Shown one piece after another: positions 42,738 to 52,769 of a DNA stretch of 64,000 bases; position 1 is the stretch's first letter, and every line of letters begins with the position of its first letter. The translations under genes were made by a program, and so were the position numbers. Origin of the DNA: Draconibacterium sp050179035 (GTDB taxonomy: Bacteria; Bacteroidota; Bacteroidia; Bacteroidales; Prolixibacteraceae). Under the pieces are notes generated by a model. The model searched no databases, was not told the DNA's origin, and saw only the letters and a list, made by a program, of their open reading frames with translations. The stretch lies in contig JBFXFM010000016.1 in NCBI GenBank assembly GCA_050179035.1, forward strand, positions 1 through 64,000, written 5' to 3'.

Positions 42738-43400
42738 TTATTCAATATTTTTAATTTCGATAGCGTTGGCTTGTGCAAACCGGGTAAGCAAATCTTTTGC
42801 TAACGCAATGGCACTATTAAGTTGCGGAGATAATCCATAATCGATAATTATCATCAAAAATCTTTTGGTATCCATCGAAACCGAAGTACGTTCTGAGTCG
42901 CTGGTTGGTGTTCCGAATGCGCCTGCTGCATCACGAAATACCGGCATTCCCTCAATGTTTAGCTCTCCGCGCCCAATTCCTATGTAAGGCTCCTTTGACC
43001 GTCCAATACCAAAAACCACGTCGCCTTCAATTTTATCAGCATCGTAACCACCAATTGAAAATCCGGTTGAAATGGAAACAAGATTCAGTAAATCAACCAC
43101 ATTGTTAATTTGATAAATCTCGTTTCGGTTCACCACCCTGCGCAAAAGCGCTTCTGCCGAGAGCCGGTAACGTGCAGGGTCTTTCCCGCAAACTTTGTAA
43201 GCATTGCGCGAAGCAGCAATCGCAGAAATTCTGCTGATTTCATCAATCTGAAGTTTGCCTGCCAGTTCGGCTACCTTTTGTTCCACCGCTTCCCACAAAT
43301 CATCATTCTTTTGCTGCAATATCACATCACATAAAATACATACAAGTTTTACTTCAGGCACTTTTGCCTTCAATTCTTCAGAAACTGAAATATTTTGCAT
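42738..43400 (-). CDS. B3/B4 tRNA-binding domain protein
   Basis: About 220 residues from MQNISVSEELKAKVPEVK. The body matches the B3/B4 editing domain of phenylalanyl-tRNA synthetase beta: VYQINNVVDLLNLVSISTGFSIGGYD-like sequence with NEIYQINNVVDLLNLVS and GYDADKIEGDVVFGIGR. Such stand-alone B3/B4 proteins may edit mischarged tRNA or bind amino acids. There is no signal peptide. Its stop is directly next to the acyltransferase start, so the two genes are coupled. Confidence 0.86.
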   Translation of the reverse strand: MQNISVSEELKAKVPEVKLVCILCDVILQQKNDDLWEAVEQKVAELAGKLQIDEISRISAIAASRNAYKVCGKDPARYRLSAEALLRRVVNRNEIYQINNVVDLLNLVSISTGFSIGGYDADKIEGDVVFGIGRSKEPYIGIGRGELNIEGMPVFRDAAGAFGTPTSDSERTSVSMDTKRFLMIIIDYGLSPQLNSAIALAKDLLTRFAQANAIEIKNIE

Positions 43401-43530
43401 TGCTGTTACAACTGAAATCGGAACCAAAACTATAAAAACAAGAGAGATTTTAAAAAAGATAGATGCTAAAAAACAAAGACCGCTGCAAAACCTGCAACAG
43501 CCTTTGAATCTGTTTAATGGTAAAAAGTAA

Positions 43531-46500
43531 CTATTTATTTAAAACTGCCGCCTTCTGAATAACTTCACCTTTTGAATATAAAACCACCTGGTAAACTCCT
43601 GCATTCAATCCATCGGCCTGAACTTTTACAGTATGGATTCCGGGTTGTTCCCTGTCGCGTTTAATCACTTTTACCATTTGTCCGGCTGAATTTACCAAAC
43701 GTATTTCAATATCCCTTGTACTTTCTGTTAAGTAGGTAATATTGAAACTTCCGCTGGCCGGATTCGGGAAAAGTTTCAGGAATTCAAAGTCCGTTTCTCC
43801 CTTTTCGTTGATTGCAGTATTGGTGCAATCAAATTTTATTTGCTTTTCACATTTCTCTCCATTCGAAAGGTAAATTACATAATTCACGGTTACAACTCCT
43901 GTTTGTTTGGCATCGAAACAAGTAACAAGATCGGCGGCACAACCACCGGCATTGAATGTCCAGCTGCTTTGTCCGGCATAACCGGCTGCAATTGGTCCGC
44001 AGTTCCAGCTTGCCGACGAAATCGTTCCGTTTGTTACTGAAACCTGGACTGAATCTACTTCACATTTCGAGCGGATTTCGGTACAACAACCAGCCACACC
44101 GTTGTTGCCGGGTACCTGGCGAACATCGATACTGTCGCAACAGTTCTCCGAAGTTGCTTCGCAATCAAGTTCGATAATTTTTTTGCAGGTTTCGCCGTTC
44201 TGGAAAGTGATAGTGTAGGTAACAATTACAATTCCTGTTTGAATTGCATCGAAACAGTTCGTCATGTTCACCACGCAACCGCCCGGTGCAAATGTGTAGC
44301 TGCTTTGTCCAACATAACCTGTTGGTACAGTTATACAATTCCAGCTCATTGATGAAATTGTTCCGTTCTGAACGTCAACCTGAACCGCTTTTACTTCACA
44401 TTCGGTTATCAGGTTTACACAACAAGTTGCTGTTCCTTCTGCATCAATTACTTTTTCAACTTTAGTTTTATCACAACAGGTTTCTGCTTTGCAGTCAAGT
44501 TCTATCTGCTTTTCGCATTTTTCACCGTTTGAAAGATAAATCACATAATTCACCGTTACAACGCCTGTTTGTTTTGCATCGAAACAGGTTACCAAATCGG
44601 CGGCACAACCACCGGCGTTAAAAGTCCAGGTGCTTTGGCCAGCATATCCGGCGGGGATTACCCCGCAGTTCCAGCTTGCCGACGAAATCGTTCCGTTTGT
44701 TACTGAAACCTGGACTGAATCTACTTCACATTTCGAAATAACCTCTGTACAACAGGAGTTCATTGTCGGATTCTGAACTGTACGAACTTCGATACTGTCG
44801 CAACAATTCATCGAAGTTGCTTCGCAGTCGAGTTCGATAATTTTTTTGCAGGTTTCGCCGTTCTGGAAGGTAATCGTGTAAGTAACGATTACAATTCCGG
44901 TTTGCAAAGCATCAAAACAGTTGGTCATATTCACCACACAACCGTTCGGCGCAAAAGTGTAGCTGCTTTGTCCAACATAACCTGTTGGTACAGGTACACA
45001 ATTCCAGCTCATCGATGCAATCGTTCCGTTCTGAACGTCAACCTGAACCGCTTTTACTTCACATTCGGTTATCAGGTTTATACAACAAGTTGCTGTTCCG
45101 TCTGCATCAATTACTTTTTCAACTTTAGTTTTATCACAACAGGTTTCTGCCTTGCAATCGAGTTTTATCTGTTTTTCGCATTTTTCTCCGTTCGACAGGT
45201 AAATCACATAATTCACTGTTACAACGCCTGTTTGTTTTGCATCGAAACAAGTAACAAGGTCGGCGGCACAACCACCGGCATTGAATGTCCAGTTATTCTG
45301 GCCAACATATCCGGCTGCAATTGGTCCACAGTTCCAGCTGGCCGACGAAATTGTTCCATTTACAACAGAAACATGGATGGAATCCACTTCACATTTCGAG
45401 CGGATTTCGGTGCAGCAATTATCTAAACCACTTGGGTCTTGTGTTGTTCGCACCTGAATACTGTCGCAGCAGGATGGCGGGGTAGCTTCACAAATCAAAT
45501 CCATCACTTTTGTGCATTTTTCTCCATTGCTGAAATAAATTGTATAAGTAAGAATTGCAACACCGGCTTGCGGGAGATTAAAACAGGTTGTCATATCAAT
45601 TGCACATCCGTTGGCCGGAAAAGTAATATTGCTTTGTCCGCTGTAGCCAAACGGCAGCGGGCCACAATTCCACGCTACAGACCCGATTGTTCCACCAAAA
45701 ACATCGATATTAATTGAATCAACATCGCACTTGGTTTTGATGCGGGCACAACAACCAGCCAGGCCATTTGCATCAGAAACCCTTTCAAATATTATACTGT
45801 CGCAGCACAGCGGTGTAACAGCCACGTTCAGACACACCGGAGGAGAAGCCACCGGAGTAAGCGCAACCGACTGCGGCGAACCATTCAACAAAAAGCTGGC
45901 TGCTGCTATTGCTGCAAAATCGTTACAAACCGTTTGTCCGTTTTGTGCTGTAAGCGGAATTCCGATATCAAAATCCTCGCGCAGGTTTTTGCCAGGCGCC
46001 AGGCTGTACGAACCATAATTCAATCTGATGTTTGAAGTTGGCGTTGCACCCCAGGTAGTTGTGAAACAACCCGAAGCTACATAAGGCGGAAGACAGATAT
46101 TTAATCCGGGGGCCCACTGAATCACCGGCGTTGGCGCTGGTCCGGCAGGAGAAAGCGAGGTAACATGATTCCCGATATAAGAAACACTAAACTGACTGCC
46201 GCGACTGATGCTTCTGTTAAATATCAGCCAATCGTTGGGAGCATCATCCTGCGGAAGTAAATCAATTAAACTGATGGATGAAAGCGGCACATTTGAAGTG
46301 TTTTTATAATTCAGCCTGTATTTTACTGTACTACCGGGCGAAACAGTTCCGCTGCCGGTGAAATTTACGCCATTATCAGTACTTTCAAGTTTTGTCACTT
46401 CCTGTCCGAATGAGGCTGTAATTAATACATTCACCGTATTTGAAGTTGTAGTTCCGGTAAGGTTCCCGCCTGAAATCTGGAACAAATTTGGTGTAACTCC

Positions 46501-48381
46501 CGGCAATGCAAGACCGTCAACCACCACATCAAATTCGATATAATAATAAGGTAAACCGTAAGTTCCGTAATATCCGCAGTAGGTTGAATAAAACAACTGG
46601 CAATCGGAAGCAATCGATGGAAGTGTCCATTGCAGGCTATTTCCTGCATGAGAAGTTGTAACTCCCGACCAGGCTGTTGTTCCGGAAGGTGGAGTTGAAC
46701 CGGTTGAACATCCGGGGTTGTATGTACTGGCCACAAAATAGGCTTCATTTCCCAGATAAGTAAAGTTTGAATGCAGCAAATCCTGAATGTTTGCTCCTGT
46801 CATTGCAGCGCTTCCAATATTCTGCACCCTGATTCTGTACCTGATGGTGTCGCCCGGTTCGTAACTGCTCTGTGGCGAACAAATATCCTTGTAAACGCAA
46901 GGTTTCGGGGCACCGGCATCCACAGTAAACGAAACGCACGATTGCGGAAGTGTCAGTCCGTTTGCCAACCCGTTAAACGATGCACAGTTGGTAACTACAG
47001 TTCCCGTGGGGTTCGGATTAACAGTAAAATAAACATACATATAAATACAACCTGCAACAGGGAGGCTTCCAGTCATCTGAAACTGAAGATTGTTAACTCC
47101 TGTAAGTGTACCTGATGTGTAGTAATTATTGATACCCGTGGCAAACGGCGAACTGTTGACATTCAGGTTCATGGTAGTGGTTGCATTGGCACCCCAGATT
47201 GAAACTGAATTTACTGTTACTCCCGAAGGAATTGCATCATCGATGTTAAAAGCTGAAAGCGGTACATTTCCGTTGTTACAGAAAACAATAGTGTAAACTC
47301 CTGTGCAACCAGGAACGCGGTTGGCCAGTTGAATATATTTGCCAAATTGTCCGCTGGGATTTGCAGGCGTTACAGTTATGCAGGTTTGGTTACTGGTATC
47401 TGAATACTGTTGTGTGCAACTCACCCCGGTAAGTGTTGCCTGGTTCAGAATCTGTGTGTTTACAGGAAATGAACCAACCGGATATTTTACTTTGATATCG
47501 ATCCAATAATAAGCCCAGGGAATTGCGGCATCGAGTAACTGGGTCGGGCAGTTTACATTCCAGGTAATGGTTCCGCCTGAAAAAGAAACACAGCTGGGAT
47601 TAGTACTCGAAACAAAAACAGCTCCAGCCGGTAAAACATCCTGTACAACTGCGTTGCTCATGTTCTGCTGACCAGTAACATTACCAAAATAAGGACTGTC
47701 CTTCAAAACTGATAACCGATAAGTAATTGTATCGTCGGGAGCCATAATATAGCCACAGTTGCCGCCATTCGGATTTACACTTGCTTTTGCGATAATGGTT
47801 TTGTTTACCTTCCAGGGTATTGCTGCTGTAGCTGTAGTCGAAACATAAGGCGTTGATTCCCATTTGCCATCGACCATAATTTCGGCTTTGTTACGTGCTG
47901 TTTCTCCGTTGCATGTAACTCCCTCCGGAAATTTTACCACAATGGTAAAAGACCCCATCGGAGCGCACGAGCCCGGTAATCCGGTAAGATTATAAGTTAC
48001 TAAATTGCCCGCAACGTTGGTTACCGGCGTAACTGTACAAACCGGACCGGCCGAGGTAACACTGACCACCTGCAATGTTGACGGCACCAAATCCTGAATG
48101 GAAATGGATGAAGTACCCGCAGGCGCTGAAAAAATAATGGTGTAGCTGAAATTCACCCCGCTGGGGATGCTTGTGTTGCTTACCACTTTTTTGAGCGACC
48201 AGCCATTTTCGGTCCACAATGCCTCATTCGGGTTGTTCTGAGAAAATGCCTGAAAAGGCAAATTGAGCGAAAGCAATAAGAACATTATAATACCTGAAAT
48301 TCTGTCCTTAAAAACTTTGAAATTATTTGGTAATTGAACTTGTGCGAATGAGAAGTCCGGGTTAAGGTAGCAGTTTTTCAT
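43531..48381 (-). CDS. Giant secreted protein, DUF11-like and six cysteine-rich repeats, T9SS cargo
   Basis: 1616 residues. A signal-type hydrophobic stretch (IIMFLLLSLNLPFQAFSQ, about 31-48) starts the chain. Residues 60-850 are beta-sandwich DUF11-like modules (GDTIRYRIRVQNIGSAAMTG; TVKYRLNYKNTSNVPLS). From about 855 to 1517 six repeats of roughly 110 residues follow, each with ten cysteines: CCDS or CCDK, a second CC, then KCEVD..V, SWNC, GGC, TCF, GEKC and DC. Types A (CCDS) and B (CCDK) alternate from the second to the sixth. The end (FPNPASGSFNITYLTES... then GVYQVVLYSKGEVIQKAAVL) is a type A sorting domain of the type IX secretion system. It is probably a cell-surface protein. No catalytic motif is seen. 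Confidence 0.9.
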   Translation of the reverse strand: MKNCYLNPDFSFAQVQLPNNFKVFKDRISGIIMFLLLSLNLPFQAFSQNNPNEALWTENGWSLKKVVSNTSIPSGVNFSYTIIFSAPAGTSSISIQDLVPSTLQVVSVTSAGPVCTVTPVTNVAGNLVTYNLTGLPGSCAPMGSFTIVVKFPEGVTCNGETARNKAEIMVDGKWESTPYVSTTATAAIPWKVNKTIIAKASVNPNGGNCGYIMAPDDTITYRLSVLKDSPYFGNVTGQQNMSNAVVQDVLPAGAVFVSSTNPSCVSFSGGTITWNVNCPTQLLDAAIPWAYYWIDIKVKYPVGSFPVNTQILNQATLTGVSCTQQYSDTSNQTCITVTPANPSGQFGKYIQLANRVPGCTGVYTIVFCNNGNVPLSAFNIDDAIPSGVTVNSVSIWGANATTTMNLNVNSSPFATGINNYYTSGTLTGVNNLQFQMTGSLPVAGCIYMYVYFTVNPNPTGTVVTNCASFNGLANGLTLPQSCVSFTVDAGAPKPCVYKDICSPQSSYEPGDTIRYRIRVQNIGSAAMTGANIQDLLHSNFTYLGNEAYFVASTYNPGCSTGSTPPSGTTAWSGVTTSHAGNSLQWTLPSIASDCQLFYSTYCGYYGTYGLPYYYIEFDVVVDGLALPGVTPNLFQISGGNLTGTTTSNTVNVLITASFGQEVTKLESTDNGVNFTGSGTVSPGSTVKYRLNYKNTSNVPLSSISLIDLLPQDDAPNDWLIFNRSISRGSQFSVSYIGNHVTSLSPAGPAPTPVIQWAPGLNICLPPYVASGCFTTTWGATPTSNIRLNYGSYSLAPGKNLREDFDIGIPLTAQNGQTVCNDFAAIAAASFLLNGSPQSVALTPVASPPVCLNVAVTPLCCDSIIFERVSDANGLAGCCARIKTKCDVDSINIDVFGGTIGSVAWNCGPLPFGYSGQSNITFPANGCAIDMTTCFNLPQAGVAILTYTIYFSNGEKCTKVMDLICEATPPSCCDSIQVRTTQDPSGLDNCCTEIRSKCEVDSIHVSVVNGTISSASWNCGPIAAGYVGQNNWTFNAGGCAADLVTCFDAKQTGVVTVNYVIYLSNGEKCEKQIKLDCKAETCCDKTKVEKVIDADGTATCCINLITECEVKAVQVDVQNGTIASMSWNCVPVPTGYVGQSSYTFAPNGCVVNMTNCFDALQTGIVIVTYTITFQNGETCKKIIELDCEATSMNCCDSIEVRTVQNPTMNSCCTEVISKCEVDSVQVSVTNGTISSASWNCGVIPAGYAGQSTWTFNAGGCAADLVTCFDAKQTGVVTVNYVIYLSNGEKCEKQIELDCKAETCCDKTKVEKVIDAEGTATCCVNLITECEVKAVQVDVQNGTISSMSWNCITVPTGYVGQSSYTFAPGGCVVNMTNCFDAIQTGIVIVTYTITFQNGETCKKIIELDCEATSENCCDSIDVRQVPGNNGVAGCCTEIRSKCEVDSVQVSVTNGTISSASWNCGPIAAGYAGQSSWTFNAGGCAADLVTCFDAKQTGVVTVNYVIYLSNGEKCEKQIKFDCTNTAINEKGETDFEFLKLFPNPASGSFNITYLTESTRDIEIRLVNSAGQMVKVIKRDREQPGIHTVKVQADGLNAGVYQVVLYSKGEVIQKAAVLNK

Positions 48382-48547
48382 ATCGGTTATCTTTGGTTAA
48401 ATTATGAATTCAACCAAAGATATGAATATTTAAAGAGTTATTAATCTTTTATTAATATTCTTTTTACAAGTACTACCAGTAAACGCAAAAAAAGCTGAAT
48501 ACCCATTGAATATTCAGCCCTCCTGCATTTTAATACTTTATCTTTAA

Positions 48548-49738
48548 TTAGTCGGCCAAAAGTTTATCAGCCATTGCATCAGCAAGTTTGATAAGCTCTT
48601 CGCGGTTGTTTGGTTTTAAAGCGCCTTTCTCCTCAATAGGCTGATATACAAGTTCCCATTTGATTGTTTCGGCAAAAGTCATCAGGTTTTTAACACCACC
48701 CCCATTCCACAAAAAATTGCCAAAAACTCCGAGATAATGATTTTTGGGTGCCATATGTTCAATGGTAGAAAGCAGAATCTCCACGTTCGGGAACATTGCG
48801 TTATTGTATGCGGCACTTCCAACGATAAATCCTTTGTACTTAAAAATATCGTTGATGATGTACGATGAATGTGTTTTCGAAGCATCGTAAACCCTGATGT
48901 TTTTGATGCCGCGTTCGGCAATACGGCGTGCAATTACTTCGGCCATTTTCTGTGTGTTTCCATACATCGAACCATAAACAATCACAACACCTTTATCAAG
49001 GTCGTACGAACTCCATTTGTTGTAGCGGGTTAAAATCCAGCTCAGGTCGTTGCGCCAAATCGGACCATGAGTTGCGGCAATCATTTTTATATCGAGCGGA
49101 GCCAGTTTCTGAATGGCGCGTTGTGTGTGCGGGCAGTATTTTCCAACAATATTTGTAAAATAGCGCATCACCTCAATCTCGTAAAAATCGAGGTTAACTT
49201 CGTCGTCAAAAACACCACCGTCCAAAGTTCCGTAGCTTCCGAAAGCATCGCCTGAGAAAACAATTTTGTTGGTTTCTTCAAATGCCACCATTGTTTCGGG
49301 CCAGTGAACCATTGGGATGGTCTGGAACTGTATCTTAAATTTTCCGAGATCAAGTTTGTGGTCATCGTGTACAACAAGCACATTTTCAGGTACCATGTAA
49401 AAACTTTCAACAAAAGCGAAAGTCTTTTTATTTCCCACAAGCGTAATGTTCGGGTACTTCTGCACCAGCGCTTTTAATGCCCCCGAATGGTCGGGTTCCA
49501 TGTGGTTTATTATCAGGTAATCAACTGGCCGGTTGCCAATAATTTCTTCGATATTATCGAGGTACTCATCAATAAACGAGCGCTCAACAGTATCAATAAT
49601 GGCGATTTTTTCATCAACCAGCAAATAGGAATTATAGGAAATGCCATGCGGAATTGGCCAGATATTTTCAAACAAATGGGTACGGCGGTCGTTGTAACCC
49701 AAAAAATAAATGTTTTCAGCAAGATTTACTTTAATCAT
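48548..49738 (-). CDS. FprA-family A-type flavoprotein (flavodiiron protein)
   Basis: This 396-residue flavodiiron protein reduces O2 to water and/or NO to N2O in the cytoplasm of anaerobes and microaerophiles. The diiron ligands are all present: NHMEPDHSG gives His79, Glu81, Asp83, His84, then His145 (VHWPETM), Asp164 (FSGDAFGS) and His224 (ATHGPIWR). The C-terminal flavodoxin domain (about 252-394) has the FMN loop YGSMYGNTQKMAE. There is no rubredoxin extension. It is a single gene, divergent from the MNT gene. Its presence points to oxygen-sensitive or fluctuating oxygen life. Confidence 0.95.
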   Translation of the reverse strand: MIKVNLAENIYFLGYNDRRTHLFENIWPIPHGISYNSYLLVDEKIAIIDTVERSFIDEYLDNIEEIIGNRPVDYLIINHMEPDHSGALKALVQKYPNITLVGNKKTFAFVESFYMVPENVLVVHDDHKLDLGKFKIQFQTIPMVHWPETMVAFEETNKIVFSGDAFGSYGTLDGGVFDDEVNLDFYEIEVMRYFTNIVGKYCPHTQRAIQKLAPLDIKMIAATHGPIWRNDLSWILTRYNKWSSYDLDKGVVIVYGSMYGNTQKMAEVIARRIAERGIKNIRVYDASKTHSSYIINDIFKYKGFIVGSAAYNNAMFPNVEILLSTIEHMAPKNHYLGVFGNFLWNGGGVKNLMTFAETIKWELVYQPIEEKGALKPNNREELIKLADAMADKLLAD

Positions 49739-49876
49739 CGTATTCGTTCATTTTGTTAAGGTTGCGAAATTAATGTTTTTAGGTATTAATTCAGATTCAA
49801 TTCAAATTCTTGTACATAAAATAACATCCACAACTTTTGCAAACCCAAACAGATAAATCCTATTTTATTTTTGTTC

Positions 49877-49884
49877 TATCTTTG
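49877..49884 (+). promoter_or_regulatory. -7 box four bases before the MNT start
   Basis: TATCTTTG matches the Bacteroidota -7 consensus TAnnTTTG exactly and ends only 4 bases before the ATG (49889). Transcription would begin at about the start codon, implying a leaderless mRNA. No -33 TTTG is at the usual distance. Confidence 0.5.
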
Positions 49885-49888
49885 AGCA

Positions 49889-50200
49889 ATGGAAAAAAGC
49901 AAAATCATTTACAGTTCAGTCAAGAATCGCATGAGAGCTATCGATCCCGAGATTAAAGTCATTCTCTTTGGCTCGCGGGCAAGAAATGATGCCAACGAAT
50001 CTTCAGATTGGGATTTTCTAATCTTAACTCAATATCCTGTTTCAAGAAATCTTAAAAACCAGATAAATGATGAACTTTTTGAAGCTGAACTGGAAACTGA
50101 CGAAGTTTTGACTGCTATTATTGCCAATAAAAATCAATGGGAATCATACTATAACACCCCACTATTTAAAAACATTCTGAAAGAAGGGATTGAAATATGA
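49889..50200 (+). CDS. MNT-type nucleotidyltransferase (antitoxin-like)
   Basis: This 103-residue minimal nucleotidyltransferase of the HEPN-MNT toxin-antitoxin type has signature VILFGSRARNDANESSDWDFLIL: GSR-(x)n-S-DWD with the two metal Asp residues of the Pol-beta fold. The known antitoxins AMPylate the HEPN toxin. The reading frame overlaps the HEPN gene by 4 bp (ATGA). A perfect -7 box ends 4 bases before the ATG, and mltG lies behind the HEPN gene with only 3 bp of spacing. Confidence 0.9.
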   Translation: MEKSKIIYSSVKNRMRAIDPEIKVILFGSRARNDANESSDWDFLILTQYPVSRNLKNQINDELFEAELETDEVLTAIIANKNQWESYYNTPLFKNILKEGIEI

Positions 50201-50580
50201 CAACTTCTGATTTGGTTAAATACAGGATTGAAAGGTCTCTTGAATCTCTTGACGAGGCAAAAATACTTGCCAGAGAAAAACATTGGAATTCAACTGCAAA
50301 TCGCCTGTACTATTCGTGTTTCTATCTGGTCAATGCGTTGCTTTTAAAAAACGGGGTAAATTATTCCACTCATAATGGCGTTAAAACTGAATTTCATCGA
50401 CAGTTTATTAAAACAAACATTGTTTCGATTACTTCAGGAAAAACTTACAACCGATTATTTAATCTCAGACAGGAAGGCGATTATCTTGATTTTAAAAGAC
50501 TTGAAGAAGATGATGTTAATTCTTTTTTTTCCGAAGTCGAAGATTTTATCAATGAGATTATCCATCTTATAAATTTGTAA
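50197..50580 (+). CDS. HEPN-domain protein (toxin-like, UPF0332)
   Basis: This 127-residue HEPN protein (PF05168-like) has ERSLESLDEAKILAREKHWNSTANRLYYSCFYLVNALLLKNG as the first two helices and NLRQEGDYLDFKRLEEDDV as the conserved last third. HEPN proteins in such pairs are RNases. The Rx4-6H motif of active HEPN toxins is not clearly present: the tyrosine-rich helix reads RLYYSCFYLV without the His, so activity is uncertain. It overlaps the MNT gene by 4 bp. The next gene, mltG, starts 3 bases behind its stop. Confidence 0.9.
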   Translation: MTTSDLVKYRIERSLESLDEAKILAREKHWNSTANRLYYSCFYLVNALLLKNGVNYSTHNGVKTEFHRQFIKTNIVSITSGKTYNRLFNLRQEGDYLDFKRLEEDDVNSFFSEVEDFINEIIHLINL

Positions 50581-50583
50581 TTG

Positions 50584-51642
50584 ATGTCAATCGAAAAGAA
50601 AAGCAAAATCATGCTGCTGCCCAAAGCAGGGAAATTTATAATTATTGCTGTTGCAGTAGCCTTTGTGTTAGCCGGATTCCGGGCCTACCAGCTGTACCAG
50701 TTTATTTTCAGGGAAAATGTAAAAAATGAGTTCGTACTCTACATTTCGCAAGATGCAACCTTTCAGCAGGTAACCGAAAATCTTGTGAAAAACGATGTAC
50801 TAATCAGTATGAAAGCATTCCGATGGGTTTCGAATAAAAAAGATTTTTCTGAAAATATTAAAACCGGCAGGTTCGAACTGAAAAAAGGAATGAACACCAA
50901 CCTGATTGTAAATATGCTGAAAGGGGGACTGCAAACCCCGCTGAATGTTACTTTTAATAATGTACGCACAAAAGAAGAGCTGGCAGGAAAAGTGAGCAAA
51001 TACCTGATTGCCGATTCGCTTTCAATTCTGAAACTTTTCACCGACAGCGCTTTGATAAACAAATATGGTTTCACTGCCGAAACTTTCAGAACCATGTTTT
51101 TACCCAATACCTACGAGTTTTACTGGACAACCTCTGCCGATGAATTTGCTGAAAGGATGAAAACTGAATATGATAAATTCTGGAATGCCGACCGGCGAAA
51201 GAAAGCTGAAAATCTGCAACTTTCGTTGCCCGAAGTTACGACGCTGGCATCCATCGTTCAGGCCGAAACTGTTAAAAGAGATGAACAACCCCGGATTGCC
51301 GGGTTGTACCTGAACAGGCTGAAAAACGGTCTATTACTACAAGCCGACCCAACCGTTAAATATGCTGTCGGCGATTTTTCGCTGAAACGGATTCTGAATA
51401 TTCACCTGCAAACCGAGTCGCCTTACAATACATATAAACACGCGGGTCTGCCTCCCGGCCCCATCAATTTCCCTGAAACAACATCGATTGACGCTGTGCT
51501 GAACTACGAAAAACACAACTACATGTACATGTGTGCCAAAGAAGATTTTTCAGGGTACCATAATTTTGCTGTTTCGCTTGACGAACATAACCGGAATGCA
51601 GCTAAATACCGCAGAGAACTGGACAAATTGAATATAAAATAA
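50584..51642 (+). CDS. mltG: Endolytic murein transglycosylase MltG
   Basis: About 352 residues from ATG 50584, 3 bases after the HEPN stop. One N-terminal membrane helix (FIIIAVAVAFVLAGFRAY), a LysM-like segment and the YceG/MltG domain follow. The catalytic Glu is in LASIVQAETVKRDEQPRIAGLYLNRL (near 225), the peptidoglycan-binding end in TYKHAGLPPGPINFPETTSIDAVLNYEKH. MltG cuts nascent glycan strands and acts as a terminase. It lacks an obvious promoter of its own, so it probably is transcribed from the MNT/HEPN promoter. Confidence 0.94.
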   Translation: MSIEKKSKIMLLPKAGKFIIIAVAVAFVLAGFRAYQLYQFIFRENVKNEFVLYISQDATFQQVTENLVKNDVLISMKAFRWVSNKKDFSENIKTGRFELKKGMNTNLIVNMLKGGLQTPLNVTFNNVRTKEELAGKVSKYLIADSLSILKLFTDSALINKYGFTAETFRTMFLPNTYEFYWTTSADEFAERMKTEYDKFWNADRRKKAENLQLSLPEVTTLASIVQAETVKRDEQPRIAGLYLNRLKNGLLLQADPTVKYAVGDFSLKRILNIHLQTESPYNTYKHAGLPPGPINFPETTSIDAVLNYEKHNYMYMCAKEDFSGYHNFAVSLDEHNRNAAKYRRELDKLNIK

Positions 51643-51722
51643 AAACCCAGTCCATCCTGAGATTTCAAGAATCCATTGGGGAAGGTGTAAAAACAAAATC
51701 AAAAATTACTTTATTGAGGTTT

Positions 51723-52769
51723 TTATTCCTCCCCTGCGGGGAGATCAGGAGGGGCTATACAATTCACCTCGCGTTCGAGTTCAACGCCAAATTTTTCAAA
51801 AACCGATTGTTTTATTCTTTCTGAAAGATCAAAGATTTGTTTGCCGGTTGCATTGCCATAATTCACGAGAACCAGCGCCTGTTTTTCGTGAACTCCTGCA
51901 TCGCCATCGCGGAAACCTTTCCAGCCGGCCTTTTCGATGAGCCAGCCTGCTGCAAGTTTACTTTTACCGGACACTGTGGGATACACCGGCAAAGTCTCAA
52001 ACTCAGCCTTCAGTTTTTCTGCAACAGCATTCTCCACTTCAGGGTTTTTAAAAAAGCTACCCGCATTGCCCAACGCTTTCACATCGGGTAATTTCTCTTG
52101 CCTTATTTCCACAACCGACTGCCTGATTGTGCGCAGATTGATTGCCCCCTTTTCTTTTACCATCTTTTCAAGGTCGCCGTAACCCAGCAAAAACTCCGGA
52201 AATTTTGACAGACGGAATACTACCGAAGTGATTACCACCCGGTTTTTCAGTTTTGCTTTAAAAATGCTGCTGCGGTAACCAAATTCACACTCGGCTGTAG
52301 TAAACTCAACAGGTTGGCTGGTCTGTAAATCGAAACCTTTTACAAGTTCAATCACGTTCCCCACTTCCTGTCCGTAAGCGCCAATATTTTGCACAGGTGC
52401 CGCACCCACTTTCCCCGGAATCAGTGACAGGTTCTCAATTCCTCCGAAGCCATAATCAACAGCATATTGCACCAACTCGTCCCAGGTTTCGCCTGCGCCG
52501 GCTTCAATCCATATATTTTGCCTGTCTTCTTTAATTTCACTGATTCCCGGAATGTTCGGATGCAAAACAAGTCCTGAATAATCGTCAAGCAAAAGCAGGT
52601 TACTGCCTTCGCCAATTACCAGAACCGGTTCCTCGTGCCAGCTTTCGTTCGATTGTGTAAAAAGGTACAAATCAGCCGGGTCGGTAAATTCAAAATAGAA
52701 TTTGGTGCGGGCATCAATGCCAAAAGTATTGTGATTTTTCAGCGAATAGTTTTCCTTAAAACGAATCAT
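51723..52769 (-). CDS. murB: UDP-N-acetylenolpyruvoylglucosamine reductase MurB
   Basis: This 348-residue FAD enzyme makes UDP-MurNAc from UDP-GlcNAc-enolpyruvate. The motifs are NHNTFGIDARTKFYFEF (type I MurB start), GEGSNLLLLDDYSGLVL near 52 (FAD phosphate loop), LSLIPGKVGAAPVQNIGAYGQEV near 115, YGYRSS-like FGYRSSIFK near 167 and the Ser-containing GNAGSFFKNP near 237. It is convergent with mltG. Its start codon overlaps the stop of the restriction endonuclease gene by 4 bp, so it appears coupled to the R-M pair upstream. Confidence 0.96.
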   Translation of the reverse strand: MIRFKENYSLKNHNTFGIDARTKFYFEFTDPADLYLFTQSNESWHEEPVLVIGEGSNLLLLDDYSGLVLHPNIPGISEIKEDRQNIWIEAGAGETWDELVQYAVDYGFGGIENLSLIPGKVGAAPVQNIGAYGQEVGNVIELVKGFDLQTSQPVEFTTAECEFGYRSSIFKAKLKNRVVITSVVFRLSKFPEFLLGYGDLEKMVKEKGAINLRTIRQSVVEIRQEKLPDVKALGNAGSFFKNPEVENAVAEKLKAEFETLPVYPTVSGKSKLAAGWLIEKAGWKGFRDGDAGVHEKQALVLVNYGNATGKQIFDLSERIKQSVFEKFGVELEREVNCIAPPDLPAGEE

